64,000 nt of DNA. Origin: Pseudarthrobacter sp. NamE2. Its GTDB lineage: Bacteria; Actinomycetota; Actinomycetes; Actinomycetales; Micrococcaceae. The translations under genes and the position numbers were made by a program. The stretch covers positions 1-64,000 of the forward strand of contig NZ_VAHN01000006.1 in assembly GCF_005796205.1 (NCBI RefSeq), in the 5' to 3' direction. Below are positions 8,991 to 17,506 of this stretch, piece after piece (the first letter of the stretch is position 1; each line of letters begins with the position of its first letter). The notes under the pieces were generated by a model. It did no database searches. It was given only the letters and a program-made list of their open reading frames with translations, and was not told where the DNA came from.

Positions 8991-9354
8991 CGGAATCTGC
9001 CTTCACGGTTAGGACGGGAACCGTTGAGCCAAGGATGATGCTCTGGGCGTCGGATCCGAGGATCACTTTGCTGACCCGGGAGCGGTTGCGTACCCCGATC
9101 ACCACCAGGGCGGCACCGGTTTCCACCGCGGTGTCCAGCAGCTCTTCGGCAGCATGGCGCCCCTGCGGGTCGCGGGCCAGGAGTGTGGCGCCGGCTTCGA
9201 CGGCGCCGTGCAGGGCCGCGCCGCTGCCTTGTTCCGGAATCTCCCCAAGGGGGAAGATGGCCAGGGGTTTGCCGGCGGTTTCGGCCGCCTGCAGGCCGTG
9301 CCTGAGGGCGGCATTGCCCTCGGCGGTTGTTGTGTATCCAACCAGGATTGTCAT
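8980..9354 (-). CDS. Universal stress protein (UspA family) inside the tct operon
   Basis: A 124-residue single-domain Usp protein, a little shorter than the usual 140 or so. It starts MTILVGYTTTAEG, the common beta1 strand. It ends with the nucleotide-binding region GVRNRSRVSKVILGSDAQSI and the strand VPVLTV. The gene lies 32 bp after tctC and overlaps tctB by 11 bp, so it is a true operon member rather than a stray neighbour. Usp genes in TTT operons occur in other actinobacteria. The role (ATP-dependent modulation of transport or stress coupling) is unknown. Confidence 0.88.
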   Translation of the reverse strand: MTILVGYTTTAEGNAALRHGLQAAETAGKPLAIFPLGEIPEQGSGAALHGAVEAGATLLARDPQGRHAAEELLDTAVETGAALVVIGVRNRSRVSKVILGSDAQSIILGSTVPVLTVKADSDDH

Positions 9355-9386
9355 GTCTTCTCCAGCGATGTGTTGGGTGGGGGAGG

Positions 9387-10403
9387 TCAGTAGCCGAGTT
9401 CGTTCCAGATGTTGTTCACGGCCTCGCTCTCATCGGCGATGAACTGCTCGAACTCCTCACCGGCGAGGAACCTGTCAGTCCACTGGTTCCGCTTTATGGC
9501 GTCTTTCCATTCAGGGGTCTGCACCACTTCGGTGACGATGTCCTGCAGGACCTGCTTCTGCTCCGGGGTGATACCGGGGGCGGCCACTATCCCTCGCCAG
9601 TTGGTCAGGCTAATGTCGTAGCCGAGCTCCTTCAGGGTGGGCACGTTTATCGTCTCCACCGGTTCCGGGGCGGAGACGGCGAGGGCCTTCAGGCGTCCGG
9701 CTTCGATCTGGTCCGCGAAGTCCACGTAACCGCTCACCGAGGCTTTGATGGTGCCGGACATGAGCGAGGTGGCCAGTTCGCCGCCGCCGGAGTACGCGAT
9801 GTAGTTGACCGCAGTGGGTTCGATGCCGCCGGCCTGGGCCAGCTGCGTGATGATCATCTGGTCAACGCTGCCAAGTGATCCGCCGCCGAAAGCGAAGGAA
9901 CCGGGGTCCTGCTTCCAGGCCGCAACCAGGTCATCCACCGAGTTGTACGGCGAGTTGGCGGGAACCACCAGGACGTCGTAGTCCTCCGTGATTCGGGCGA
10001 TGGGTGTGACATCCTCCAGAGTGGTGTCGGAGCCATTGATGTTGATCGCACCCAGCATGGTGATGCCCATCAGCATCAGGGTGCTGCTCTCACCCTCCAT
10101 GCCCGCGAATTTCGTCAGGCCGATGGTTCCACCGGCTCCGGGGATATTCACCACCTGCGCGTTGTTGACGATGCCCTGGGCGCGCATTGCCTGCTGGGCT
10201 TCCCGCGCTGCTCCGTCCCAGCCCCCGCCCGCGCCTGCCGGCGCGATCAGGGTAAGCCGGTTGCGGGCGTCATCACCGGAGCCACTGGCAGACGCGTTGA
10301 CGGAGGCAAGGGCGACGGCGGTGATGCCCAGGACTGCGAAAGCGGCGCGGGCCACCTGCTTGAAGCGGGAGTGTTTCTTAACAGACGTCGGATGGGGCTC
10401 CAT
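9387..10403 (-). CDS. tctC: Tripartite tricarboxylate transporter, extracytoplasmic substrate-binding protein
   Basis: A 338-residue TctC/Bug-family solute-binding protein. After a basic N-terminus there is a hydrophobic signal sequence near residues 20-45 (AAFAVLGITAVALASVNASA). The mature domain begins with LTLIAPAGAGGGWDGAAREA, the hallmark first loop, followed by GAGGTIGL. No lipobox is evident. I chose the ATG at 10403, with GGAAGGAAGG just before it, over an upstream ATG at 10454 that lacks a ribosome site. It is the first gene of the operon and is divergent from the aconitase gene. The ligand is probably a tri- or dicarboxylate, not determined by sequence. Confidence 0.93.
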   Translation of the reverse strand: MEPHPTSVKKHSRFKQVARAAFAVLGITAVALASVNASASGSGDDARNRLTLIAPAGAGGGWDGAAREAQQAMRAQGIVNNAQVVNIPGAGGTIGLTKFAGMEGESSTLMLMGITMLGAININGSDTTLEDVTPIARITEDYDVLVVPANSPYNSVDDLVAAWKQDPGSFAFGGGSLGSVDQMIITQLAQAGGIEPTAVNYIAYSGGGELATSLMSGTIKASVSGYVDFADQIEAGRLKALAVSAPEPVETINVPTLKELGYDISLTNWRGIVAAPGITPEQKQVLQDIVTEVVQTPEWKDAIKRNQWTDRFLAGEEFEQFIADESEAVNNIWNELGY

Positions 10404-10463
10404 CGCCCTTCCTTCCTTTCGGGGAGTAGCGCAGCACCGGTATGTCATCGGCACGCCGGTTGC

Positions 10464-10493
10464 AGCTTATAAGCTATGATCTATATCTGTCCA
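10464..10493 (-). promoter_or_regulatory. tct promoter with 12-bp palindromic operator
   Basis: The palindrome AGCTTATAAGCT (10464-10475) is perfect. On the minus strand a TGGACA hexamer (10493-10488) and TATAAG (10471-10466) are 16 bp apart, giving a plausible tctC promoter whose -10 lies inside the palindrome. On the plus strand a TATGAT (10475-10480) could serve the aconitase gene. A regulator bound here could control both divergent operons; the GntR protein at 6116-6787 is the likely one. Confidence 0.45.
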
Positions 10494-10535
10494 TCCCGCA
10501 AGTCAGGGCCAGACAAGCGAAGAGAAGGTGTTGCA

Positions 10536-13208
10536 ATGACGCTCCAGGCCGGAAGCACCATCGGTCAGCAGACCATTTCGGTGGGGGAACGCAGGTTCCG
10601 CATCACGGACGTCCAGTTCGCGCTGGGCCCAGACTTCCACCGGTTGCCCATGGTGCTTCGCCTGCTGGCGGAAAACACGCTGCGCAGGTCGGCGCCGGCG
10701 GAGGCTGCACGGACAATCGGGAACCTGCACAACTGGCTCCCGACCCGCAGTTCCGAGGAGGAACTGGAATTTTGGCCCCAGCGTGTGCTGATGCACGACA
10801 CCACCAGCACACCCGCCCTGGTGGACGTGGCGGCGATGCGGGACTCACTCGCGGAAGCCGGACTTGACCCGACGACGTTGAACCCGTTGCTGCGGGTGGA
10901 CGTTTCGATCGACCATTCGCTGGCAGTTGAGGAGTACGGCCATCCGGACGCGGCCGGCCGCAACCTGGTCCACGAGTACCGGCGGAACCGGGAGCGCTAC
11001 CGTTTCCTGAAGTGGGCTTCCCAGGCGATGGAAACAGTCCATATCAACCCGCCGGGCACCGGCATCATGCACACCATCAACCTCGAGCAGCTGGCCACGG
11101 TCGTCACCACCATTGAAGATCACGACGGCGGCCTGCCCTGGGCAGTGCCAGACATGATGATCGGCACTGACAGCCATACGCCCATGGTCAATGGAGTGGG
11201 CGTCCTTGGCTGGGGCGTCGGCGGACTCGAGGCCCAGACTGTCATGTTCGGCATGCCCACCACCCTCCGGATCCCGGACGTCATCGGTGTCCGGCTCACC
11301 GGTTCACTCCCTGCCGGCGCGACTGCAACTGACCTGGCCCTCACCGTCACCCAGCGACTGCGCGCCCTCGGGATATCGGGGGAATTCGTGGAGTTCCACG
11401 GACCCGGTGTGGCCGGCCTGACCGTAGGACAGCGGGCAGTGATCTCCAACATGGCACCGGAATACGGGGCCACCACGGGCTACTTTCCCATCGACGTCCA
11501 CGTCTTGGATTACCTGCGTGAAACAGGTCGCAACGAGTTCCAGCGCAACCTGGTTAAGGCGTACGCCCAGGCAGCAGGCTTCTGGTTCGACCCGGCTGCC
11601 GAACCGGAGTACACCTCCACCATCACGGTTGACCTCGACGCGATCGAGCTGCGCGCCGCGGGGCCGCGCCGTCCGCAGGACCTGCTCGCGCTGTCAGAGA
11701 TACCGGCGGTCCTGCACTCCAAAAACAAGCCCGCCCGGGAACCGGACGCGGACCTGCCGCCGTTCCCTGTCGCCCTTGCCGCGATCACCAGCTGCACCAA
11801 CACCACCGACCCCAAGCTCCTGATCGCCGCAGGCCTGGTCGCCGCCAAGGCCCGGAAGCTCGGACTCGTCCTGCCGTCCTGGGTCAAAACCTCCCTCGCC
11901 CCCGGATCACCCGCCGCAGTCAGCTATCTCAAGCGGTCCGGCCTGCTAGCGGAGCTCGGGGCGGTCGGATTCGACATCGTCGGCTTTGGCTGCACCACCT
12001 GCATCGGCAACCCCGGCCCCCTCCCCGAGGGGATCAAGGCAAGCCTCGATAAGGGCAGGAGCCGCCCGGTGGCCATCCTCTCCGGCAACCGCAACTTTCC
12101 CGGCAGGGTCCACCCGGACCTGGACCTCGGCTTCATCATGTCCCCGCCCCTCGTGGTGGCCTACGCCCTCGCCGGCAGGGCAGACATAGACCTTGCAACC
12201 CACAACTTCCGTGCCGGCAGCAGTGGAGACGGTACGCCGGTGACGCTCACTGACCTGTTGCCGAGCCAAGCGGAAATCGATGCGGCGTGGGAAGCCGGGC
12301 AGGACCCGCAGGACTTCGCCAGGGACTTCTCGGTGGCAGTACGGAACCCCATGTGGTCCCGCCTCGAAGCACCGGACTCGCCGCTGTTCCCCTGGGACCC
12401 CGAGTCCACCATCCTGCGCCGTCCGCCGTTCGCGTCAATGGACCAGGGCAGCCAGCTGGGCCACTACATCGCCCACCCCCTGCTGGTCCTGGGCGACGAC
12501 ATCACCACCGACCACATCTCCCCGGCCAGCGCAATCCCGCCGGACAGCCTGGTGGCGGACTTCCTGGCGGAGCGCGGAGAGGACCGGGACGACCTCAACG
12601 TCTTCGCCTCCCGGCGGGGCAACTGGGAAGTAATGCTCCGCGGCGGCTTCCACAACAAGACCGTCAACAACCGGCTCGGCGCCGCAATCCCCGGCGGGCT
12701 GCCGGTCGCACACACCGTCCACGGGCCCAGCGGCGACGTCCTGCCACTGCCCGAAGCCGCCGACCGCTACCGGCAGGAGGGGCACTCCACGGTCATCGTC
12801 GCCGGAGAACGGTTCGGAACCGGCTCCTCCCGGGACTGGGCAGCGAAAGTCCAGAGACTCCTCGGCGTGCGGGCAGTCATCGCCGGCAGCTTCGAGCGGA
12901 TCCACCGCTCAAACCTGATCGGCATGGGCGTGCTGCCGCTCATAACCCCGGAAAACATGCGGGAAAGGCTGCAGCACCTGCAGCCCGGGGACCGGATCGA
13001 GGTCGTGGCACCCGCCGGTGCCATCGCCCCGCGCGCCCGTGTCCGTGTTGTCCTGCACCCCGCGAACGGTGGGGCTGAGGAGTTCATCGCCCGCGCCGCC
13101 GTCGAAACCGAACTCGACGCCAGCCTGCTCCGGGCAGGAGGCGTCATCCCCTCCCTCCTGCGCTCCACCATCGAAGCAGGACAGCACAAGGAAGCCGCAT
13201 CAGCATGA
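10536..13208 (+). CDS. acnA: Aconitate hydratase, AcnA/IRP type (accessory copy)
   Basis: An 890-residue aconitase that isomerises citrate and isocitrate in the cytosol with a [4Fe-4S] cluster. Cluster ligands are visible at about Cys420 (ITSCTNTTDP) and Cys486/Cys489 (GFGCTTCIGNPGPLPE), the same 66 and 3 residue spacing as E. coli AcnA. The swivelling domain carries GTGSSRDWAAKVQRLLGVRA and SFERIHRSNLIGMGVLPL. The start is the ATG at 10536 with AGAGAAGG ahead; an earlier in-frame ATG at 10476 lies in the promoter region. It overlaps the next gene by 4 bp (ATGA). Position opposite a tricarboxylate importer suggests a dedicated catabolic copy. A related dehydratase activity, such as on methylcitrate, cannot be excluded. 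Confidence 0.92.
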   Translation: MTLQAGSTIGQQTISVGERRFRITDVQFALGPDFHRLPMVLRLLAENTLRRSAPAEAARTIGNLHNWLPTRSSEEELEFWPQRVLMHDTTSTPALVDVAAMRDSLAEAGLDPTTLNPLLRVDVSIDHSLAVEEYGHPDAAGRNLVHEYRRNRERYRFLKWASQAMETVHINPPGTGIMHTINLEQLATVVTTIEDHDGGLPWAVPDMMIGTDSHTPMVNGVGVLGWGVGGLEAQTVMFGMPTTLRIPDVIGVRLTGSLPAGATATDLALTVTQRLRALGISGEFVEFHGPGVAGLTVGQRAVISNMAPEYGATTGYFPIDVHVLDYLRETGRNEFQRNLVKAYAQAAGFWFDPAAEPEYTSTITVDLDAIELRAAGPRRPQDLLALSEIPAVLHSKNKPAREPDADLPPFPVALAAITSCTNTTDPKLLIAAGLVAAKARKLGLVLPSWVKTSLAPGSPAAVSYLKRSGLLAELGAVGFDIVGFGCTTCIGNPGPLPEGIKASLDKGRSRPVAILSGNRNFPGRVHPDLDLGFIMSPPLVVAYALAGRADIDLATHNFRAGSSGDGTPVTLTDLLPSQAEIDAAWEAGQDPQDFARDFSVAVRNPMWSRLEAPDSPLFPWDPESTILRRPPFASMDQGSQLGHYIAHPLLVLGDDITTDHISPASAIPPDSLVADFLAERGEDRDDLNVFASRRGNWEVMLRGGFHNKTVNNRLGAAIPGGLPVAHTVHGPSGDVLPLPEAADRYRQEGHSTVIVAGERFGTGSSRDWAAKVQRLLGVRAVIAGSFERIHRSNLIGMGVLPLITPENMRERLQHLQPGDRIEVVAPAGAIAPRARVRVVLHPANGGAEEFIARAAVETELDASLLRAGGVIPSLLRSTIEAGQHKEAASA

Positions 13209-14428
13209 ACAAAATCAGCGTGAACCGGCCCATCGTCGAACTCGACGGCGACGAAATGGCCCACACCATGTGGACCCTCGTACGGGACAGGCTTATCAAC
13301 CCATACGTCGAGGTGCCCATCCTGCGCTTCGACCTCTCCCTGCCGAACCGCGAGCGGACCGGGGACAAGGTCACCCTGGAAGCGGCGCAGGCCGTCGCTG
13401 AGCACCAGGTAGGCGTCAAGTGCTCCACCATCACTCCGGATGCTGCCCGGGCAACCGAATACGGGCTCAGCCGGCTGTGGCCGTCCCCGAACGGCACCGT
13501 GCGCAACGAGCTGAACGGGATCATCTTCCGCGAACCCGTCATCATCGAGTCCGTGCCCCGGCTCATCCCAGGATGGACAAAGCCTCTCGTCATCGCCCGG
13601 CACGCCCATGCGGACCAGTACAAGGCAGTCAACTTTGCAGTTGCCGGCGCGGGCAGGCTCACCCTGACCTACACGCCCGACGACGGGTCCCCGGCCACCA
13701 GCCACGAGGTGGCAACCTTCCCGGAAGGCGGCGGGGTGGCCATGGGGATGTACAACTACACCGACTCCATCCGCGACTTCGCCCGGGCATGTTTCGCCTA
13801 CGGTCTGCGGCGCGGCTACCCCGTGTACTTCTCGTCGAAGAACACTGTTCTCAAGGCTTACGACGGGCACTTCAAGGACGTGTTCGAAGGCGTTTACAAG
13901 GAGGAGTACCGGGCCCGCTTCGAAGCGGCGGGACTCTTTTACGAGCACCGGCTCATTGATGACATGGTGGCCTCGGCTTTGAAATGGGAAGGCGGCTATG
14001 TCTGGGCCTGCAAAAACTACGACGGCGACGTGCAGTCGGACATCGTCGCCCAAGGCTTTGGGTCTCCCGGCCTCATGACCTCCGTCCTCACCTCCCCGGA
14101 TGGCAGCATACAGCTCACTGAAGCAGCCCACGGGACCGTCGCCCGGCACCACCGCCGCCGCCAGGCGGGTGAAACCACCTCCACTAACCCCATCGCCACC
14201 ATTTATGCCTGGACCAGGGCACTCGCGCACCGGGCGACGTTGGACGGGAACACCAGCCTGGCCGGCTTCGCCGTAGACCTGGAGGACGCGGCGATCAGGA
14301 CAGTCGAAAAGGGAACAATGACCGCAGACCTGGCTCGCCTGTCCGGCAAGGGGACCGTCAGCGTTACTACGGAAGACTTTATCGACGCCCTCGCAGACCG
14401 ATTGGTAGCCCTTTCAGGTGCAAAGTAG
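13205..14428 (+). CDS. icd: NADP-dependent isocitrate dehydrogenase, homodimeric eukaryotic-like type
   Basis: A 407-residue enzyme of the homodimeric class found in eukaryotic cytosol and mitochondria. Substrate-site residues are retained: ITPDAAR, SPNGTVRNELNGIIFREP, RHAHADQY with the catalytic Tyr, and SSKNTVLKAYDGHFKDVF with the catalytic Lys. Metal-binding aspartates lie in LIDDMVASAL and WACKNYDGDVQSD, and the NADP clamp in HGTVARHHR. It departs from close homologues at the N-terminus (DGDEMAH instead of the usual DGDEMTR). The start overlaps the aconitase stop by 4 bp, so the pair convert citrate to 2-oxoglutarate as a coupled unit. It is probably an accessory paralogue; a relaxed substrate is possible. 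Confidence 0.9.
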   Translation: MNKISVNRPIVELDGDEMAHTMWTLVRDRLINPYVEVPILRFDLSLPNRERTGDKVTLEAAQAVAEHQVGVKCSTITPDAARATEYGLSRLWPSPNGTVRNELNGIIFREPVIIESVPRLIPGWTKPLVIARHAHADQYKAVNFAVAGAGRLTLTYTPDDGSPATSHEVATFPEGGGVAMGMYNYTDSIRDFARACFAYGLRRGYPVYFSSKNTVLKAYDGHFKDVFEGVYKEEYRARFEAAGLFYEHRLIDDMVASALKWEGGYVWACKNYDGDVQSDIVAQGFGSPGLMTSVLTSPDGSIQLTEAAHGTVARHHRRRQAGETTSTNPIATIYAWTRALAHRATLDGNTSLAGFAVDLEDAAIRTVEKGTMTADLARLSGKGTVSVTTEDFIDALADRLVALSGAK

Positions 14429-14953
14429 CCGTCGCGTTAGGTCCTGGGGAGCAGAAACGACAAGGTTGGCTTCTCGGCGCTCCGGTCAAGGCGATCATTC
14501 AGTACGAACTCTGGCGTCAGAATAGAGCGAACTTCCGCTTTACGGACAGTGGCTCAAAGCTGATCTCAGACCCTACCCTGACAGTCGGATGCAACGAAAC
14601 CTGGGGTGGGGGAGTTCGAGAACAGTCAATATAGGCCCAAAACTCTGGACTGGATGACATCCCCTTGCGACAAGTGCAGCTAAGTCACATGCTGTGACTG
14701 GGCGGGCGTCTGAGAACAAGTTGGAGCTTCGTCCACCAGCCAAGTCATCCCTTGTCAGGTGCCCCTTACGTCAGGCTGCGGTGTGCCTGTAATGACAGAG
14801 AGAAGCGCCATGTGCAAGGGGAATCAAAATTGCAGTGTTAGCGACCTTGGACTGATTTTCACTTGACTCTGGCGCCCAATTCCGCAAAAGAGCTAACGTC
14901 ATTGACTCCCAAGTACTCCGAGTGCTGAACCGTTTCGTAGTTAGGATAGGCCG
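14429..14953. other. Gene-free stretch between icd and lacI
   Basis: About 525 bp with lower GC than the flanks and no convincing gene on either strand. The one clear structure is a 17-bp inverted repeat at 14683-14699 (AGTCACA, 3-base centre, TGTGACT). It could be an operator or a weak terminator. The last 100 bp should hold the promoter of the LacI gene; two TTGACT hexamers occur near 14861 and 14902, but neither has a clear -10. Confidence 0.5.
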
Positions 14954-16018
14954 GTGAGCGAACCCAGCCCCCATGAATCTGATGTCCCAGAACCACATTC
15001 CTCCATAAAGCGGTTGCGCGTCGACAAAGCCAACCCCACCATCTACGACATCGCCAGGGTGGCTGGGGTAAACCCCTCTACCGTATCGAGGGCGCTCAGT
15101 AAGCCCGGCAGGGTCAGTGCCAAGACGCTGAAAATTATTGAGGACGCCGCTGCCGAGTTGAATTACCAAGTCAACCCGATCGCCCGTGCGTTGCCTACTG
15201 GCAGGACCAATACGTTCGGATTGATCGTCGCCGACATCACCAATCCCACGTTCTTCGACATTATTCGCGGCGCACAGACTACGGGCACCTTGCGCGACTA
15301 CACTTTGGTGCTGGCCGAATCGGCCGAGTCCGCCGTTACGGAACTGACGACGGCGCGGCGCATGATGACCACGGTAGACGGTCTCATTTTAGCCAGCCCC
15401 CGCATGGACGATCACGACATCCGCGCTTTGGCGCAGGACAAACCTGTGGTAGTCATCAACCGGGAAGTTGAAGGCGTTTCGTGCGTCATTCCGGACGTGG
15501 CCAAGGGCATCAGCGAGGCAGTCCGGAGCCTGGCCGGCAATGGACACAAGCGGATAGTATTCGTACCCGGTCCACCGCAGTCCTGGATGTCCGCGCGCCG
15601 CTGGGACGCTGTGCAAAGTGCCTGCGAGTGGTCCCGCGTCGAGGCGGTGCGGCTGGAATCGGCCAAGCCAACGGTCGACGGCGGCAGACGGGTGGCCCGG
15701 GCAGTGCTTGCCAGCGGTGCCACGGCGGTAATGACGTATAACGACCTGCTGGCTATCGGGCTCCTGCAGGAACTACAGGCCGGCGGTATCTCCGTGCCTG
15801 ATGAGATCAGCATTGTGGGCTTCGATGACATCTTCGGGGCGGACTTTACTACCCCGCCCCTGACCACCGTGCGGTCGCCCCTGGGGGAGTGCGGAGCCGC
15901 CGCGGCCACTCGCCTGCTTGACCTGCTAACCGACGCCGGCAGCCCGATTGAAATTATGCAGGTGGAGACAGAACTGGTGCTTCGGGGATCCAGTGGAAAG
16001 GTGCTGGCCAAAAGCTAA
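14954..16018 (+). CDS. LacI-family repressor, probable regulator of the glucuronate operon
   Basis: A 354-residue LacI-type regulator with an unusually long polar leader of about 27 residues before the helix-turn-helix (TIYDIARVAGVNPSTVSRAL, residues about 29-48). The hinge region NPIARALPTGRTNTFGLIV follows, then a periplasmic-binding-protein-like effector domain with the C-terminal hallmark ISIVGFDDIFGADFTTPPLT. The GTG start at 14954 has TAGGATAGG upstream. It lies 81 bp before uxaC in the same direction, with a LacI-type palindrome between. It therefore probably represses uxaC-uxuB-manD-gntK and, through a second copy of the motif, the ABC importer at 21.8 kb. The inducer may be a uronate or an intermediate. 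Confidence 0.9.
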   Translation: MSEPSPHESDVPEPHSSIKRLRVDKANPTIYDIARVAGVNPSTVSRALSKPGRVSAKTLKIIEDAAAELNYQVNPIARALPTGRTNTFGLIVADITNPTFFDIIRGAQTTGTLRDYTLVLAESAESAVTELTTARRMMTTVDGLILASPRMDDHDIRALAQDKPVVVINREVEGVSCVIPDVAKGISEAVRSLAGNGHKRIVFVPGPPQSWMSARRWDAVQSACEWSRVEAVRLESAKPTVDGGRRVARAVLASGATAVMTYNDLLAIGLLQELQAGGISVPDEISIVGFDDIFGADFTTPPLTTVRSPLGECGAAAATRLLDLLTDAGSPIEIMQVETELVLRGSSGKVLAKS

Positions 16019-16053
16019 GACTCCTGGTGATGGATTGCAATGCGTGGCAACTT

Positions 16054-16069
16054 TGGCAACCGGTTGACA
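16054..16069 (+). promoter_or_regulatory. LacI-type operator over the -35 box of uxaC
   Basis: CAACCGGTTG (16057-16066) is a perfect palindrome of LacI style with a CG centre. It overlaps a consensus TTGACA (16064-16069) whose -10 would fall just before uxaC. The half-site TGGCAAC also occurs at 16045-16051, nine bases earlier by start position. The 13-mer TGGCAACCGGTTG recurs at 21682-21694. Confidence 0.55.
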
Positions 16070-16099
16070 AGCGGTTCATCTAGCCCTGACGATTGACGT

Positions 16100-17506
16100 A
16101 TGCCACAGTCCATCGCTTCCCACCCGGACAGGCTCCTGCCTGCCGAACCCGGCACCCGCAGCATCGCCCGGGACCTTCTAGCCCGGGTCCAGGATCTGCC
16201 GATCATTTCGCCGCACGGCCACGTTGACGCCGCAGTCATCGAGCAGAACACTCCGTTCCCTGACCCGGCAGCGCTGCTGGTCAGTCCGGACCACTACGTC
16301 ACCCGACTGATCCACGCCAGCGGTGTTCCGCTGGACCGGCTCCGCCCATCAAAGACCGCGGAACCGGACTCACGGGCCGTGTGGCGTGAGTTCTGCAAAG
16401 CCTGGCCACTTTTCGACGGCACAGCCTCCGGGTACTGGCTGCGGACGCAGTTCGAGAGCGTGTTCGGGCTGCAGCACGAGATCAGCGCCGAGACGGCGGA
16501 GGCCACCTATGACGCCATCTCTGCCAAGCTGCAGGAGCCGGGTTTCCGGCCGCGGGAGCTGTTCAAGGACTTCAACATCGAGGTGCTGGCCACCACCGAC
16601 GATCCCCTGGACAAGCTGGAAAGCCACAAGGCGATCGCACAGGATCCCTCCTTCCACGGCCGGGTCCTGCCCACCTTCCGGCCGGACGCGTACCTGAACA
16701 TCGCCCACCCCGACTGGGCCGGCAACGTCGAGCGCCTGCTCGCGGCAGCGGGCGACGGCGGCACGGGCTATGGCGCCTACCTCGCCGCGCTGGAGAGCCG
16801 GCGTCGATATTTCATAGACCATGGCGCGGTGTCCGCGGACCACGGCGTCATCACCCCGGCAACGCTCAAACTGGACCAGGCCGAGGCGGCGCGGCTGTTC
16901 GACCGGGCACGCTCCGGCGAGGCCACCCCGGAGGACCGGGACGCCTTTGAGGCCCACATGATGTACCAGATGGCGCGAATGTCCGTGGTGGACGGCCTGG
17001 TGATGACCATCCACCCCGGCTCCTACCGCAACCACCACCAGCCCACATTCGAGTTCTTCGGTGCGGACACCGGCCATGACATCCCGTTCGGCATCAACTA
17101 CACCCAGGCCATCCGGCCCGTGCTGCAGGACTTCGGCACCGCCAAGGACTTCCACCTGGTGCTGTTCACCCTGGACGAGACGGTGTTCTCCCGCGAGCTT
17201 GCCCCGCTGGCCGGCTTCTACCCCTCTGTGTACCTTGGCGCGCCGTGGTGGTTCCTCGACGCCCCGGACGCGATGCTGCGCTTCCGTTCCGCCGTCACCG
17301 AAACCGCAGGATTCTCCCGGTCCTCCGGATTCATTGACGACACCCGCGCGTTCTGCTCAATCCCGGCCCGCCACGACGCGTCACGCCGGATCGAGGCCTC
17401 CTTCCTCGCCCGGCTGGTCGCCGAACACCGCATCACCGAGGACCGCGCGCACGAGCTCATCGTGGACATCGTGGACGCCTCCCCGCGACGGGTCTTCAAG
17501 CTGTGA
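16100..17506 (+). CDS. uxaC: Glucuronate isomerase
   Basis: A 468-residue UxaC, almost the same length as the E. coli enzyme. It converts D-glucuronate to D-fructuronate (and galacturonate to tagaturonate) in the cytosol. It belongs to the amidohydrolase superfamily; the metal-binding His-X-His is at His39/His41 in IISPHGHVDA. Other family stretches are REFCKAWPLFDGTASGYWLR, LFKDFNIEVLATTDDP, HDIPFGINYTQAIRPVL and SSGFIDDTRAFCSIPARHD. No Shine-Dalgarno sequence precedes the ATG, so the message may be leaderless. Its stop overlaps the next start (GTGA). As first gene of the uxaC-uxuB-manD-gntK operon it feeds glucuronate into the Ashwell pathway. Confidence 0.94.
   Translation: MPQSIASHPDRLLPAEPGTRSIARDLLARVQDLPIISPHGHVDAAVIEQNTPFPDPAALLVSPDHYVTRLIHASGVPLDRLRPSKTAEPDSRAVWREFCKAWPLFDGTASGYWLRTQFESVFGLQHEISAETAEATYDAISAKLQEPGFRPRELFKDFNIEVLATTDDPLDKLESHKAIAQDPSFHGRVLPTFRPDAYLNIAHPDWAGNVERLLAAAGDGGTGYGAYLAALESRRRYFIDHGAVSADHGVITPATLKLDQAEAARLFDRARSGEATPEDRDAFEAHMMYQMARMSVVDGLVMTIHPGSYRNHHQPTFEFFGADTGHDIPFGINYTQAIRPVLQDFGTAKDFHLVLFTLDETVFSRELAPLAGFYPSVYLGAPWWFLDAPDAMLRFRSAVTETAGFSRSSGFIDDTRAFCSIPARHDASRRIEASFLARLVAEHRITEDRAHELIVDIVDASPRRVFKL

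Noticed and set aside
9115..9122. CGGTTTCC-like half-site as a further LacI operator
   Set aside because: It lies inside the Usp coding sequence, with no second half or palindrome nearby.
14683..14699. GlxR/CRP-type site in the icd-lacI gap
   Set aside because: The repeat is TCACA-then-TGTGA, inside-out relative to the TGTGA-N6-TCACA consensus.
14771..15169. Minus-strand ORF of about 130 codons upstream of and into lacI
   Set aside because: It runs antisense over the well-supported LacI N-terminus and has no recognisable domain.
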